Shown: positions 17,665-27,600, counted from the stretch's first letter. The stretch is DNA of 64,000 nucleotides from Alcanivorax sp. REN37 (GCF_041102775.1 NZ_JBGCUO010000001.1:2108001-2172000); one strand, 5' to 3'. Program-made: numbers and translations. The notes: a model not told the origin generated them from the sequence alone.

Positions 17665-18879
17665 ATGCAGATCTTCTCGCACATGCGCCGCTTGGGGGCG
17701 GCATTGGGGCTGTGCTGGGCCATGCTGGCCATTCCGGGGCACGCCTACAGCAACGACGAACTCTACGACGATCTTGATGACGCACCGCTGGAAGCCCTGC
17801 AGCACGAGGATATTCCGGTGGACCAGCGTATCTTCCACAGCCGCTGGCACCGCGCGCCGTTCGCACCACAGCAATTCGATTACACACCACAGCAAATGGC
17901 CCGCCACTGGGACGAGCTGATGGTCGGCATCCGCGCCCCTTTTCCAACACCAGAACTGCTGCAAACGCTGATTGAGCGCTACCCGGAGTTGGTGTCCGAC
18001 ACCCCCGCCTTCACCGGCGATTACCAGGCCTTCAGCAATGCGCTGATTCATGTCTGGCGGCTGTTCCTGCGCGGCGATTTCCAGCAGGCCCGTGAACAAG
18101 GGCTACAGCTCGGACTGTTCGGCTTCTATCCAGCGATGTTTGCCCAGACCCTGTACGCCATCTATCTGTCCGACCGGCAGAGCGAGAAGTACATGATGCT
18201 GCAGGACGTGGCCAACCGCGCCCGCGACCATCTACCACTGCTGGAACGCGCCCAAGACGATCCCGACGCAGCCGAATTTGTCGCTTTCGCTCGGCTCGGC
18301 TATGCCTATGCCATCGCCCGCATTGCCGAAGAATCACCGGTGCCGGTGATCGTATTCCGCCGCTACATCGGCAAGATCAAAGACGGTGCCGATGATGTGT
18401 TGGCGGCGGTGCCAGAGCACCCGCTGGGCCATACTTTCCTGGCTGCCGTTGATGCCGGCATTATGCGCCGCGTAGGTCGTGCTGCCGGACGGCTCACCTA
18501 CGGCGCCCGCACCGCGGTGGTGGAACAGTCCTTCCAGCGCGCCTTTGCACTGGCGCCGCAGATTCCGATCCTAAACTACGAATACGCCAACGCGGTGGTG
18601 TACCTCGGCCGTCGCCAAGACCTGCCCAAAGCCCATGAGTACTTCAACCGCGCCACTGCGGTGACGCCGCGCTGGTCGATGGATGCCCTCGACGTGCTCT
18701 ACGCGCGCCAGCGGCAGCAGGAAATCCAACTGATGGAAGACGCCTACCCGAGCTTCCGTTCGTTCGAACGCCAGCGCCGGCGCTTCACCCGGGTGACCGA
18801 CCACAACCTCACCAACGTGCTGACCCCGGTGCTGACGCTGGAACAGTTGCAGCACCCAGAACGCTACCGTCTTGACTGA
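17665..18879 (+). CDS. Exported helical (TPR-like) protein of unknown function
   Basis: 404 aa. An N-terminal signal peptide with cleavage near GHA-Y is followed by an acidic stretch (DELYDDLDDAPLEALQHED) and an all-helical body. Two regions look TPR-like: residues about 130-165 (LFLRGDFQQAREQGLQLGLFG) and about 290-335 (FQRAFALAPQIPILNYEYANAVV, HEYFNRATAVTPRW). No cysteine pair, lipobox or catalytic motif is seen. I do not recognise a named family; a periplasmic scaffold role is only a guess. The upstream ribosome site is poor (GAGACA), and an in-frame ATG at 17683 is an alternative start. The methyltransferase gene begins 27 nt downstream. Confidence 0.7.
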   Translation: MQIFSHMRRLGAALGLCWAMLAIPGHAYSNDELYDDLDDAPLEALQHEDIPVDQRIFHSRWHRAPFAPQQFDYTPQQMARHWDELMVGIRAPFPTPELLQTLIERYPELVSDTPAFTGDYQAFSNALIHVWRLFLRGDFQQAREQGLQLGLFGFYPAMFAQTLYAIYLSDRQSEKYMMLQDVANRARDHLPLLERAQDDPDAAEFVAFARLGYAYAIARIAEESPVPVIVFRRYIGKIKDGADDVLAAVPEHPLGHTFLAAVDAGIMRRVGRAAGRLTYGARTAVVEQSFQRAFALAPQIPILNYEYANAVVYLGRRQDLPKAHEYFNRATAVTPRWSMDALDVLYARQRQQEIQLMEDAYPSFRSFERQRRRFTRVTDHNLTNVLTPVLTLEQLQHPERYRLD

Positions 18880-18906
18880 CTGACCGGCCCACGGCCGAGG
18901 TGACCC

Positions 18907-19533
18907 ATGCGAGCTTGGTACGAATCACGGATCTTTCCGCACGTGCTCAACACCGCCACCCGGCCGTTGTACCCGGCGCGCCGGGCGCTGCTGGAACATG
19001 CCCGCGGTAGGGTGCTGGAATTGGGCGTCGGCACCGGCGCCAACTTCGAGCACTACCCAGCAGCCGCCAGCGAGATCGTTGGCATCGAACCGGTGGCCAG
19101 CATGCTGGCTTTGGCGGCGCAACGCGCCGGCAGCCGTGATGATGCGCGACGTTTCCGACTGGTGGGCGCACCGGCGGAACAGCTGCCGTTCGCCGACCAC
19201 AGCTTCGACACCGTGATCGGCTGCTTGGTGTTCTGCACCGTGGCCGATCCGGTGACCGCCGCCAACGAGGCGTTCCGGGTGCTCAAGCCTGGCGGCCAAC
19301 TGTTGCTGATGGAGCACGTGGCCAGCGAACAGCCCGGCCGGCTGCGACTGCAGCGCTGGCTTAACCCGCTGTGGCGGCCACTGGCCTGTGGCTGCGAGAT
19401 CCATCGCGATACCGGCCAGGTGCTGGCACAAGCCGGATTCGACTTGGATGCGGTAAAACGGTGGCATCATCCGCGTCTGGCACCCCCGATGCGCGAACTG
19501 CTGTACGGCAGCGCGATGCGCCCGGGCGGCTGA
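18907..19533 (+). CDS. Class I SAM-dependent methyltransferase
   Basis: 208 aa. The Rossmann motif I VLELGVGTGANFEHY is at about residues 36-50, motif II acid in VGIEPVASML, and later PFADHSFDTVIGCLVFCTV and VLKPGGQLLLMEHV are typical of the Methyltransf_11 family (UbiE/phospholipid or small-molecule methyltransferases). The N-terminal RIFPHVLNTATRP segment matches short class I proteins similar to mammalian METTL7-like enzymes. Substrate unknown. A good ribosome site GAGGTGA precedes the ATG. Confidence 0.85.
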   Translation: MRAWYESRIFPHVLNTATRPLYPARRALLEHARGRVLELGVGTGANFEHYPAAASEIVGIEPVASMLALAAQRAGSRDDARRFRLVGAPAEQLPFADHSFDTVIGCLVFCTVADPVTAANEAFRVLKPGGQLLLMEHVASEQPGRLRLQRWLNPLWRPLACGCEIHRDTGQVLAQAGFDLDAVKRWHHPRLAPPMRELLYGSAMRPGG

Positions 19534-19615
19534 ACTGCCGGCGGCAGTTTGCCGCAGGCGGCCACTGCCGTGACGGCGTACACTGGCAGCCCCGGTTCAC
19601 AGTGTCTCTCCGCCC

Positions 19616-20821
19616 ATGACCTCCAGTTGGCATCAACCTCGCACTTGGCGCCGCCGCCTGCTGCTGCTGCGCGCCGGCCTGATCACCGTGCTGGCGCTGG
19701 TGTTTTGGGTCGCCGACCTGCGCGGCGTGCTGCCGCTGCCAACCCTGGAAGCCGCCGCCTGGCTGGTGGTGCTGTGGCTGCCGTCGATCGGCTGTGTGCT
19801 GACCTGGCAGGCTAATCGTCGCTGGCAGGAGCGGCTGCTGGCGGTGGAGGCCAGCGCCGACATGGTGCTGTTCCTCGGTCTGTTGCACCAACTCGGCGGC
19901 GCCGCCAACCCGCTCGCCTATTACCTGCTGGTGCCGGTGACGTTAGCCGCGCTGTCGCTGCCGCTGCGCATTGCGGCACCGCTCAGCGCGCTGGCGATTG
20001 CCGGTTACGGCTTCACCCTTCACTGGTACGGCGAGCCGCTCGACAGCGCGCCCCTGCACGCACTGACCCAAGACATCCATCCCCACCACGGACTCGGCAT
20101 GTGGTTGGCGTTCGGCGCTGTGGCGTTGGTGTTGACCGGCATGGGCCAACTGCTGCGCCGCACTCTGCGCCAAGAGGCGCGCAGCCACAGCCGCGCACTG
20201 GACTTGGCGTTGCAGCGCGAGCGCATGTACCAAGTGGCCGCATCGCTGGCCGACCACGCCCATGAACTGAACACGCCGCTGTCGACGCTGCTGCTATTAA
20301 GCGAGTCGCTGGCCGACAATCCGGCGCTGCCGGATGACGCCCGCAGTGAGGCCATGCAGATCGGTGAGCTAGCACGCCGTGTCAGCCAGCGACTGCGGCC
20401 ACCGGCAACGCCGGCAGCAGGCGACAGTGCGCCGCAATCGTTGTCGAAGCTGTGCCAAGGGTTGGCCCACAACCTGCGCCATCTGGCCCCCACCCTGCGG
20501 GTGCATTTCTCTGGCCCCGAGGACCCGTTGCTGCCGCACCCGGTGGCGCTGCAGCGGGTACTGACCAACCTTGGCTACAATGCCTGCGATGCCGGCGCCC
20601 GCACCCTCGATGTGGCCTGCAGCACGGCCGGTGAACACTGGCTGCTGCAGCTCAGCGATGACGGCCCACGCAGTGCAGTGGCGCCGGAGCGTGCCGGCCT
20701 CGGTATTGGCCTGACGTTGGTGGAAACCACGCTGTCTGCGCTCGGCGGCCGGCTGGAACTGGAGTTTGCCCGCCAGTGGACTCAGGCGCGCATTCTGCTG
20801 CCGAAAGGAGAGCATCCATGA
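19616..20821 (+). CDS. regB: RegB/PrrB/RoxS-like redox sensor histidine kinase
   Basis: 401 aa. Five or six N-terminal membrane segments (about residues 15-185) include GGAANPLAYYLLVPV, which resembles the GGxxNPF quinone-sensing heptapeptide of RegB. The H-box is ADHAHELNTPLSTLLLLSES; RegB kinases have the same H-E-L-x-T-P-L core. The ATP-binding domain has an N-box (LTNLGYNACDAG) and a G-box (AGLGIGLTLVETTLSALGG). RegB-type kinases report respiratory redox state to a Fis-type regulator, here encoded next with a 4-nt ATGA overlap. No clear Shine-Dalgarno precedes the ATG. P-to-L in the heptapeptide's last position (NPL for NPF) is a small deviation. Confidence 0.88.
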   Translation: MTSSWHQPRTWRRRLLLLRAGLITVLALVFWVADLRGVLPLPTLEAAAWLVVLWLPSIGCVLTWQANRRWQERLLAVEASADMVLFLGLLHQLGGAANPLAYYLLVPVTLAALSLPLRIAAPLSALAIAGYGFTLHWYGEPLDSAPLHALTQDIHPHHGLGMWLAFGAVALVLTGMGQLLRRTLRQEARSHSRALDLALQRERMYQVAASLADHAHELNTPLSTLLLLSESLADNPALPDDARSEAMQIGELARRVSQRLRPPATPAAGDSAPQSLSKLCQGLAHNLRHLAPTLRVHFSGPEDPLLPHPVALQRVLTNLGYNACDAGARTLDVACSTAGEHWLLQLSDDGPRSAVAPERAGLGIGLTLVETTLSALGGRLELEFARQWTQARILLPKGEHP

Positions 20822-21384
20822 GCCCCCGCATCTTGGTGGTGGAAGACGACGAAGCGCTGCGTACGCAACTGATACGTGGCCTGGAGCGGCGCGGCTGGGC
20901 ATGCATTGCCGCCGATGACGCGCCGCTGTGCCGCACCCGGTTGCTGGCGGCACAGCCGTTTGACGCGGCCCTGCTCGACCTCAACCTCGGCACCGACAAC
21001 GGGCTCGACCTGATCGCGCCGATCCTGCGCCACTCGCCGGCCTGCCGGGTGCTGGTGCTGACCGGCTACGGCAGTATCCCCTCGGCGGTGGCGGCCACCC
21101 GCCGCGGCGCTCACAACTACCTGACCAAACCCGCCAGCCTGGCTGACATCCTTGCTGCACTGGATGCCGATCCGGTGGCCGACACCCCGCTGCTGCCGGA
21201 TGTACCGCCGTCGTTGGAGCGGCTGGAATGGGAGCACATCCAGCGCGTGCTGGAAGAGCACGACGGCAATATTTCTGCGGCCGCACGGGTGCTCGGCATT
21301 CATCGCCGCACGCTGCAACGGCGGCTGAAAAAGCGCCCCAGCGCCAGCGACTATGCCCGCGATTGGCAGAGCCCGGAAAAATAA
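20818..21384 (+). CDS. regA: RegA/PrrA/RoxR-like response regulator
   Basis: 188 aa. Receiver domain: acidic pair in VVEDDEALR, phospho-acceptor Asp in ALLDLNLGTDNGLDL, Thr in VLTGYGSI and Lys in YLTKPA. The C-terminal Fis-type helix-turn-helix (WEHIQRVLEEHDGNISAAARVLGIHRRTLQRRL) is the diagnostic RegA DNA-binding domain. It should be phosphorylated by the upstream kinase and control respiratory or redox genes. ATG at 20818 overlaps the kinase stop. Confidence 0.9.
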   Translation: MSPRILVVEDDEALRTQLIRGLERRGWACIAADDAPLCRTRLLAAQPFDAALLDLNLGTDNGLDLIAPILRHSPACRVLVLTGYGSIPSAVAATRRGAHNYLTKPASLADILAALDADPVADTPLLPDVPPSLERLEWEHIQRVLEEHDGNISAAARVLGIHRRTLQRRLKKRPSASDYARDWQSPEK

Positions 21385-21504
21385 GACTTTGGCGCGCACC
21401 GCCAACAACTTTTTTGCGTTGCGCCGCAGCCGAAGCTGCTACCATGGCCCACCCTATATCCCCTTCAACTTGCGCCCCACTGACGGCGTTGGACCAGGGT
21501 GGCC

Positions 21505-23253
21505 ATGTCTGCTGTGACGCATCGTTCCGTGACCCGGCGCCGCTTAGCGCGGGCCCTGTTGCCGCTGGCATTGCTGGCCGGTCCGGCGCTGGCCGCACCG
21601 TCCCCCAGCCTGCGATTGGAAGGCGCCAGCGGCGAGCTGCGCGACAACCTGCGCGCACACCTGCAAGTGGACCAAGAAAGTTGCGAACTGCCCCGTTGGC
21701 GCGAACGTGGTGTCATCCGCCATGCCACCGAACAGGCCTCTGAAGCGCACCGCGCGCTCGGCTATTACCAAGCACGCAGTGACATCTCGTTGGAGCGCAC
21801 CGAGGACTGCTGGCAGCTGGTGGTGCACACCACGCCCGGCCCGCAAGCAGTGTTCATCGAGGTCACCGTGAAAGTGGAAGGCGAGGCCTCTGCATTGCCG
21901 GCGTTCCACCGGCTGATGGAGCGCCCCGGTATTGCCATCGGCGACCCGCTGCGTCACGACCGCTACGAGCAATTGAAGAACGAGCTGGTGCGCATGGCCG
22001 CCGACTTCGGTTTCTTCGAGAGCAGCTTGGTGACCCATCGGCTGCAGGTGGACCCACACACCAACAGCGGCCGCATCCTGCTGCATTTGCGCAGCGGACC
22101 GCGCTATCACTTCGGCGAGATCGACCTGCAACAGGACGTGCTCTATCCGCGCTTGGCGCAACGCTTCGTGCCGTTTGCCGCTGGCGATCCCTACGATGCG
22201 CGCGAACTGATCCGCTTGCAGCAGCAACTCAACAGCAGCGGCTACTACAGCAGCGCGCGGGTAATGAGCGACCCCGAGCCGGATCAGCTGGACGTGCCAG
22301 TGACGGTGACCACTGAGCCGCGCCCAAAACACGGCTACATGGCCGGTATCGGCTTTTCCACCGACACCGGGCCGCGGTTGCGACTGGGCTATGAAAACCG
22401 CCGCCTGAACCGTGCTGGCCACCGTTACAGCATCGAAAGCGAAGCATCACCGGTGCGGCGCGGCCTCGGCATGAACTATGAAATCCCGATCCGGCCGGCA
22501 AAGGAAAAAGTCACCATCTCCGCCAGCTATCTGGATGAGGAAACCGACTCCAGCACCAGCGAGCGCTACCGGCTCGGTACCGCCCATCAGGTCGAGCTGA
22601 ACTCCGGCTGGATCGCCACCACCTCGCTGGAATACGAGCGCGAGCATTTTGAAGTGGCCGGCGACCGTGACCGCACCGAGCTGGTGATGCCCGGTTTCGA
22701 ACTGTCGCGCACCCGCGCCGACCACCCGGTGTACCCGCGCCACGGCTGGCACCTGTCCGGCAAGGTACGGGTGGCCAGTGAGGACATGCTGTCATCGGTG
22801 ACGCTGCAACAGTTCATCGGACGCGGCAAATACATCATGCCGCTGTTCGGCGGCCGCCTGCTGGCGCGCACCGAAGTGGGCCTGACCCACGCCGACGAAG
22901 TGGTGCGACTGCCCAGTTCAGTGCGCTTCTTTGCCGGGGGTGACAATAGCGTGCGCGGTTACAGCTACCAAAGCCTCGGCCCGCGCAACAATCGCGGCGA
23001 TGTGATCGGTGGCCGCCACTTGCTCACCGGCACTGTGGAATACGACCACCTGTTTCTGCCGCAATGGGCCTGGGCCGTGTTTGTGGATGGCGGTAACGCG
23101 TTCGACAAGCTCGATGACTTTGACACCGTGTACGGCTACGGCCTTGGCATCCGCTGGCGTTCGCCGATCGGCCCGATCCGGCTGGATGTGGCGCGCCCCT
23201 CCGACGGCCGCGACAACTTCCGTATCCACGTGAGCATGGGGACCGACCTGTGA
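21505..23253 (+). CDS. tamA: Translocation and assembly module outer-membrane protein TamA
   Basis: 582 aa Omp85-family protein. A signal peptide ends near GPALA-A, POTRA domains occupy about residues 20-260 and the 16-strand beta-barrel follows, with the conserved SVRFFAGGDNSVRGYSYQSLGP region (equivalent to the VRG(F/Y) motif) and a terminal strand ending in aromatic/hydrophobic residues. With TamB it helps assemble outer-membrane proteins and is implicated in anterograde phospholipid transport. I prefer the ATG at 21505 (AGGGTGG upstream) to a GTG two codons earlier. Confidence 0.94.
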   Translation: MSAVTHRSVTRRRLARALLPLALLAGPALAAPSPSLRLEGASGELRDNLRAHLQVDQESCELPRWRERGVIRHATEQASEAHRALGYYQARSDISLERTEDCWQLVVHTTPGPQAVFIEVTVKVEGEASALPAFHRLMERPGIAIGDPLRHDRYEQLKNELVRMAADFGFFESSLVTHRLQVDPHTNSGRILLHLRSGPRYHFGEIDLQQDVLYPRLAQRFVPFAAGDPYDARELIRLQQQLNSSGYYSSARVMSDPEPDQLDVPVTVTTEPRPKHGYMAGIGFSTDTGPRLRLGYENRRLNRAGHRYSIESEASPVRRGLGMNYEIPIRPAKEKVTISASYLDEETDSSTSERYRLGTAHQVELNSGWIATTSLEYEREHFEVAGDRDRTELVMPGFELSRTRADHPVYPRHGWHLSGKVRVASEDMLSSVTLQQFIGRGKYIMPLFGGRLLARTEVGLTHADEVVRLPSSVRFFAGGDNSVRGYSYQSLGPRNNRGDVIGGRHLLTGTVEYDHLFLPQWAWAVFVDGGNAFDKLDDFDTVYGYGLGIRWRSPIGPIRLDVARPSDGRDNFRIHVSMGTDL

Positions 23254-26200
23254 TGCGCATCATCTGGCGGGTGCTGCGGTGGCTGCTGGTCACCGTGCTG
23301 GTGTTGGTGCTGGTGCTGCCGCTGGTATTGCTCGGCCTGGCCGGCACCGAAGGCGGCAGCCGCTGGCTGATCCAGCAGGGCCTGCGGGCAGTGCCGGGTG
23401 ACGCAGCATTAGTCGACTCACAGGGCAGTATCCTGCGCGGCCTGCACCTTACCGGCCTGCATCTGGCCTTGGACGCTGCCACTATCGACATCGACGATCT
23501 GCGTCTGCAAGTGGCATTCAGGGCGCTGACCCAACGCCGAGTACTGGTGCGTGAGTTGGCCGCCGACGGCGTGCGGGTGCAGGTTCACCCGCAACCGGAC
23601 AGCGAACCGCCACCGCCCGCCGAACCGTTCGATTTCAACGCGCTGCCGGACATTGAATTGCCGGTGGACATCGCCCTGCCGGCGGTCAGTGTCACCGCAC
23701 TGACGGTCACCCTGCCGGACAGCGAGCCGCTGCGGTTTGATGCCATTCGGCTGGCCGCCAATACCGACCGCGACCGCCTGCACCTGCAGCAACTGCAGGT
23801 GGTGCACGCACTCGGCCAGGCCACGCTCAGCGGCAACATCGGCACCCATCACCCCTACCCATTGGATGCCTGGTTGGATGTGGACGGCACGCTGCCGGCG
23901 GTGGCGCAACAATGGCTCGGCAGCGATGCGCCGCTGCAAGCCGATCTGCGTCTGCTCGGCTCGCTGCGCACGCTGGAACTGCGCCAGCGGCTGCGCTCGC
24001 CAGCGACACTGACGCTGGAGGGCCAGCTCAGCCCGTTCGAGCCGTCCCCGGCCGCTGAGTTGAGTGCCCAGTGGCAGCCGCTCACGCTGCACCCGCCACC
24101 GGCGGAAGACGGCAGCGCCAGCGCGCCAATCCAGCTCGGCGCCGGCCAGCTGACTCTGTCTGGCACGCTGGACGCCTACCAGCTGTCATTGCGCACCCAG
24201 GCGGACACCGCCGAGCTGCCGACGCTGCGGGTCCAAGCCGACGCCGAAGGCTCGCTATCCGGGCTGGCGCCGCTGCATCTGGCGTTGAACACCGAGCTGG
24301 GCAATGCCGAGCTGCATGGCAGCGTCAACTGGGAGGCGCCGCTGCAATGGGATTTGACGCTGCTGAGCAAGGGTTTTGATCCCGGTGTGTTAGTGCCGCA
24401 ACTGCCTGGCCGCCTCAATCTGAATGTACATAGCAGCGGGCAGTTCGACGACCAGGGGCTGCGCACCACGCTGCGGCTGACCGAGCTCAGCGGCCAACTG
24501 CGCCGCCAGCCGCTGTCCGGCGGCGGCCAACTGGCGCTGACGCTGGCGCCCGGTGCACTGCCCGCTGCAGAGGGCCGTCTAACGCTGCGCGCCGGCGCCA
24601 ACCGTGCGGTGCTGTCCGGCCAAGCCGGCAGCCAGAACGATCTGCGGCTACAGCTGGACGGCGCGGCACTCAGCGCGCTGTGGCCCGGTCTCGGCGGTCG
24701 CCTGCACGCCGACCTGGCGTTGCGTGGCACGCTGGAGCGCCCACGCCTGACCGCGCAGGTGAACGGCCAGCAGCTGGTACTGGATGCATTGCGGCTGGAA
24801 CAGATCACCTTGGACAGCAACCTGTCACTGCACGGCGACGTGCGCCTGACGCTGACCACCAGCGGCCTGCAAGAGGGCGACACACTGCTGCTCGACCAAG
24901 GCCGCGTCACCCTCGACGGCAGCGTGCGCCAACACCGCTTGGCTTGGCAGTTGGCGCGCGAGCAAGAGCGCACCCAAGGCGAGCTGGACGGCAGTTTGCG
25001 CTTCACCGGCAACCTGCCTGATGCCGACAGCCGCTGGCAGGGCCAACTCACGCGCTGGGATATCGACAGCGCCTTGGCCGGCCGCTGGCAACTGCGCGAA
25101 CCGGTGGCGCTGCACGCGTCAGCCAAGACGGCCGGATTGGCGCCGCTGTGCCTCGGCAACGACGACGGCGCGCTGTGCGCCAACGCCGACTGGAACGCCG
25201 ACGGCCGCACCCAGGCCAAGCTGCAGATCGATGACTTCCCACTGTCCTGGGCGCGCCGAGTGATTCCTGAAAGCACCCTGCGGCTGGACGGGGCACTGTC
25301 GTTGCTGGCCAGCTTCGAGCAGCAGCGTGACCAACGCCAAGGCAACGTGGCGCTGACTGTCACACCGGGTGCACTGTGGCTCGACAGTGGCACCGACGCC
25401 GACCACCGATTGTCGTGGGAGCAGATCAGCGTGACGGCCACGCTCGACGGAGACCGGGTTGACGCGCACGCCGACGTAGGACTGCCCGGCGGCGACGGGC
25501 TGCAAGCGCGGGTCGCTACCGGACTCAGTGAGCAGGCGCCGCTGGACGGCGAGCTGTCGCTGCGGCTCACCAACTTCAGCGCGGTGGAAATTTTTGTGCC
25601 ACAGGTGCGGCAAGTGGCCGGCCAGCTTGGCGGCCGGCTACGCCTGGGCGGCACCCTCGGTGCGCCGCGTTTTGAAGGCGAGCTGGGGCTGCGCGACGGC
25701 ACTGCTGAAGTTCCAGACTTGGGCATTACTCTGACCGCGCTGACATTCGCCGCCCGCGCCGACCAAGACGGCGCGCTGCGCCTGCGTGGCTCGGTGAAAT
25801 CCGGTGACGGCGAACTGGTGCTGGGCGGCTATGTGGATGCCAAGGGCGCGATGCCATGGCCGGTGTACCTGACCGTGTCCGGCAACCGTTTCCTGGCGGT
25901 GCAGCGGCCGGAAGCCGAAGTGCTGATCGCGCCGGAGCTGGAAATCCGCCTCGAAGGCCTTGATCTGCAGGTGCGCGGTCGACTCACAGTACCGCGCGCG
26001 GCGATGACGCTGCGCTCGCTGCCGCAAAGTGCGGTCTCGGTGAGCCGCGACGAAGACATCCTTTACCAAGAGCAGGATGACAGCGGCGTGCTGCGCACGG
26101 ACATCCAGGTGACGGTGGTGCTGGGCGACGAAATTACCTTCGACGGCTTCGGCCTCAGCGCGCGCTTTGGCGGCGAGCTGAAGATCGTACAGCAACCGGA

Positions 26201-26801
26201 GCGCACTCCCCGGCTGACCGGCGAAATCCGTATCGTAGAAGGCCGCTTCAAAGCCTACGGCCAAAACCTGAAGGTGGAGCACGGGGTGCTGATCTTCCAG
26301 GGGCCGCCGGACAACCCCGGTCTCGACATCCGCGCGGTGCGCACGGTGACGCTGTACAACGTGCGCGCCGGCATCCAGCTTGGCGGCACCCTGCAGGACC
26401 CGCGTTCAAAGGTGTTCTCGGAGCCGGACATGGAAGAAACCGAGGCCATGGCTTACCTGCTTACCGGGCGGCCGCTGAACCATGCGTCCGACAACGACAC
26501 CGCCGCCATCATGCAAGCGATTGCGCTGTGGGGTATCGAGCGCGGCGAGTTCATCACGGACCGGCTCGGCAATACACTGGGACTGGAAATCGGCGTCGAC
26601 ACCGAAGGGGAATTCGAGGACACCGCGCTGATGCTCGGCAAGCAGTTGTCTGCCCGACTTTATCTGCGCTACAGCGTCGGCTTGTTCGAGGCGCTGTCGA
26701 CGGTGATGCTGCGTTATACCCTCACCCGCAGCCTGAGTCTGGAAACCCGCTCCAACGCCCGCGAACAGTCCATCGACCTGATCTACCGGCACGAGCGCTG
26801 A
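23253..26801 (+). CDS. tamB: Translocation and assembly module inner-membrane protein TamB
   Basis: 1182 aa AsmA-like protein. One N-terminal membrane anchor (about residues 5-30) precedes a very long periplasmic region of beta-taco repeats, and the C-terminal DUF490/TamB domain has GEIRIVEGRFKAYGQNL, GPPDNPGLDIRAVR and AMAYLLTGRPL. It bridges the periplasm to TamA. The ATG overlaps the tamA stop by one base (TGATG), so translation is coupled. Size is typical (E. coli 1259). Confidence 0.94.
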   Translation: MRIIWRVLRWLLVTVLVLVLVLPLVLLGLAGTEGGSRWLIQQGLRAVPGDAALVDSQGSILRGLHLTGLHLALDAATIDIDDLRLQVAFRALTQRRVLVRELAADGVRVQVHPQPDSEPPPPAEPFDFNALPDIELPVDIALPAVSVTALTVTLPDSEPLRFDAIRLAANTDRDRLHLQQLQVVHALGQATLSGNIGTHHPYPLDAWLDVDGTLPAVAQQWLGSDAPLQADLRLLGSLRTLELRQRLRSPATLTLEGQLSPFEPSPAAELSAQWQPLTLHPPPAEDGSASAPIQLGAGQLTLSGTLDAYQLSLRTQADTAELPTLRVQADAEGSLSGLAPLHLALNTELGNAELHGSVNWEAPLQWDLTLLSKGFDPGVLVPQLPGRLNLNVHSSGQFDDQGLRTTLRLTELSGQLRRQPLSGGGQLALTLAPGALPAAEGRLTLRAGANRAVLSGQAGSQNDLRLQLDGAALSALWPGLGGRLHADLALRGTLERPRLTAQVNGQQLVLDALRLEQITLDSNLSLHGDVRLTLTTSGLQEGDTLLLDQGRVTLDGSVRQHRLAWQLAREQERTQGELDGSLRFTGNLPDADSRWQGQLTRWDIDSALAGRWQLREPVALHASAKTAGLAPLCLGNDDGALCANADWNADGRTQAKLQIDDFPLSWARRVIPESTLRLDGALSLLASFEQQRDQRQGNVALTVTPGALWLDSGTDADHRLSWEQISVTATLDGDRVDAHADVGLPGGDGLQARVATGLSEQAPLDGELSLRLTNFSAVEIFVPQVRQVAGQLGGRLRLGGTLGAPRFEGELGLRDGTAEVPDLGITLTALTFAARADQDGALRLRGSVKSGDGELVLGGYVDAKGAMPWPVYLTVSGNRFLAVQRPEAEVLIAPELEIRLEGLDLQVRGRLTVPRAAMTLRSLPQSAVSVSRDEDILYQEQDDSGVLRTDIQVTVVLGDEITFDGFGLSARFGGELKIVQQPERTPRLTGEIRIVEGRFKAYGQNLKVEHGVLIFQGPPDNPGLDIRAVRTVTLYNVRAGIQLGGTLQDPRSKVFSEPDMEETEAMAYLLTGRPLNHASDNDTAAIMQAIALWGIERGEFITDRLGNTLGLEIGVDTEGEFEDTALMLGKQLSARLYLRYSVGLFEALSTVMLRYTLTRSLSLETRSNAREQSIDLIYRHER

Positions 26802-26806
26802 ACGGT

Positions 26807-26830
26807 TGCGGGGCCGCCAACGGCCCCGCA
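26807..26830 (+). terminator. Hairpin right after tamB, no U-tract
   Basis: A 9-bp stem TGCGGGGCC/GGCCCCGCA with a 6-nt loop begins 6 nt past the tamB stop. No T run follows. Confidence 0.4.
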
Positions 26831-26865
26831 CACTCGCCGACGCAACTCATTGCCAAGGAGATGAC

Positions 26866-27582
26866 ATGGCTGCCACTGAATCACGGGTAGCAGTGCTGGT
26901 GGACTGCGACAATGTGTCGCCGGAGATCCTCGATTTTGCACTGCGCATGGGCGCCCAGTTCGGCCGTGTGGTACTGCGCCGCGGCTACGGCAACCACAGC
27001 ACGCTGGCCAACAAATGGCAGGACGCGTTGGTCGAACAGGCGTTCACCCCCCACCTGCAATACCAGTACGCTTCGGGCAAAAACACCGCCGACATTGCGC
27101 TGGCGCTGGACGCGCTGGAAGCCTATTTCGACGACCGCGCCGACACTTTCTGCCTGGTCACCAGCGATTCCGACTTCGCCGGCCTCTGCCGCAAGTTGCG
27201 TGAGCGCGGTACACGCGTGTGCATTATCGGCGAGGCCAAAACTCCGGCGGCGCTACGCAACGCCTCTGACCATTTCTTTGAATGGCAGCCAGCGCCGAAA
27301 GAAAAGAACGAGCCCGCTCAGGACACTGCCAATGCTCAAAGCAGCGCCAACAAGCGCCGGCCACTGCTGGTAGTGGAAGCGGTGAAGTTGCTGGCCGCCG
27401 ACAGTTCCGACGGTTTGGTGGGATTGGGCGAGTTGGGTCAGTACCTGCGCCGTACCGATCCCGGATTTTCTCCCCAGCAGTATGGCCATTCTGGCCTGCT
27501 CAATATGCTGCGCACCTACGACTTGCTGCATGTGGCGCAGGAACAAGGCGGCTGGTACGTCAGCATGGCGGTGGGCGGCTAG
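26866..27582 (+). CDS. NYN-domain (PIN-like) ribonuclease with C-terminal LOTUS/OST-HTH domain
   Basis: 238 aa. The N-terminal NYN domain (residues about 8-140) has the acidic residues expected of the metal site: [23 protein letters not shown] and [17 protein letters not shown] linker rich in Lys, Ala and Asn leads to a C-terminal domain of about 70 residues ([43 protein letters not shown]) that fits an OST-HTH/LOTUS RNA-binding fold. It is probably an RNA nuclease or RNA-binding factor; targets are unknown. AAGGAG precedes the ATG at 26866. Confidence 0.88.
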   Translation: MAATESRVAVLVDCDNVSPEILDFALRMGAQFGRVVLRRGYGNHSTLANKWQDALVEQAFTPHLQYQYASGKNTADIALALDALEAYFDDRADTFCLVTSDSDFAGLCRKLRERGTRVCIIGEAKTPAALRNASDHFFEWQPAPKEKNEPAQDTANAQSSANKRRPLLVVEAVKLLAADSSDGLVGLGELGQYLRRTDPGFSPQQYGHSGLLNMLRTYDLLHVAQEQGGWYVSMAVGG

Positions 27583-27600
27583 CGTCGGCCGCTACAAACT

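Noticed and set aside
24176-25726. 516-codon minus-strand open frame inside tamB
   Set aside because: Ser/Arg/Pro-rich with no domain; tamB on the other strand is continuous and has conserved ends.
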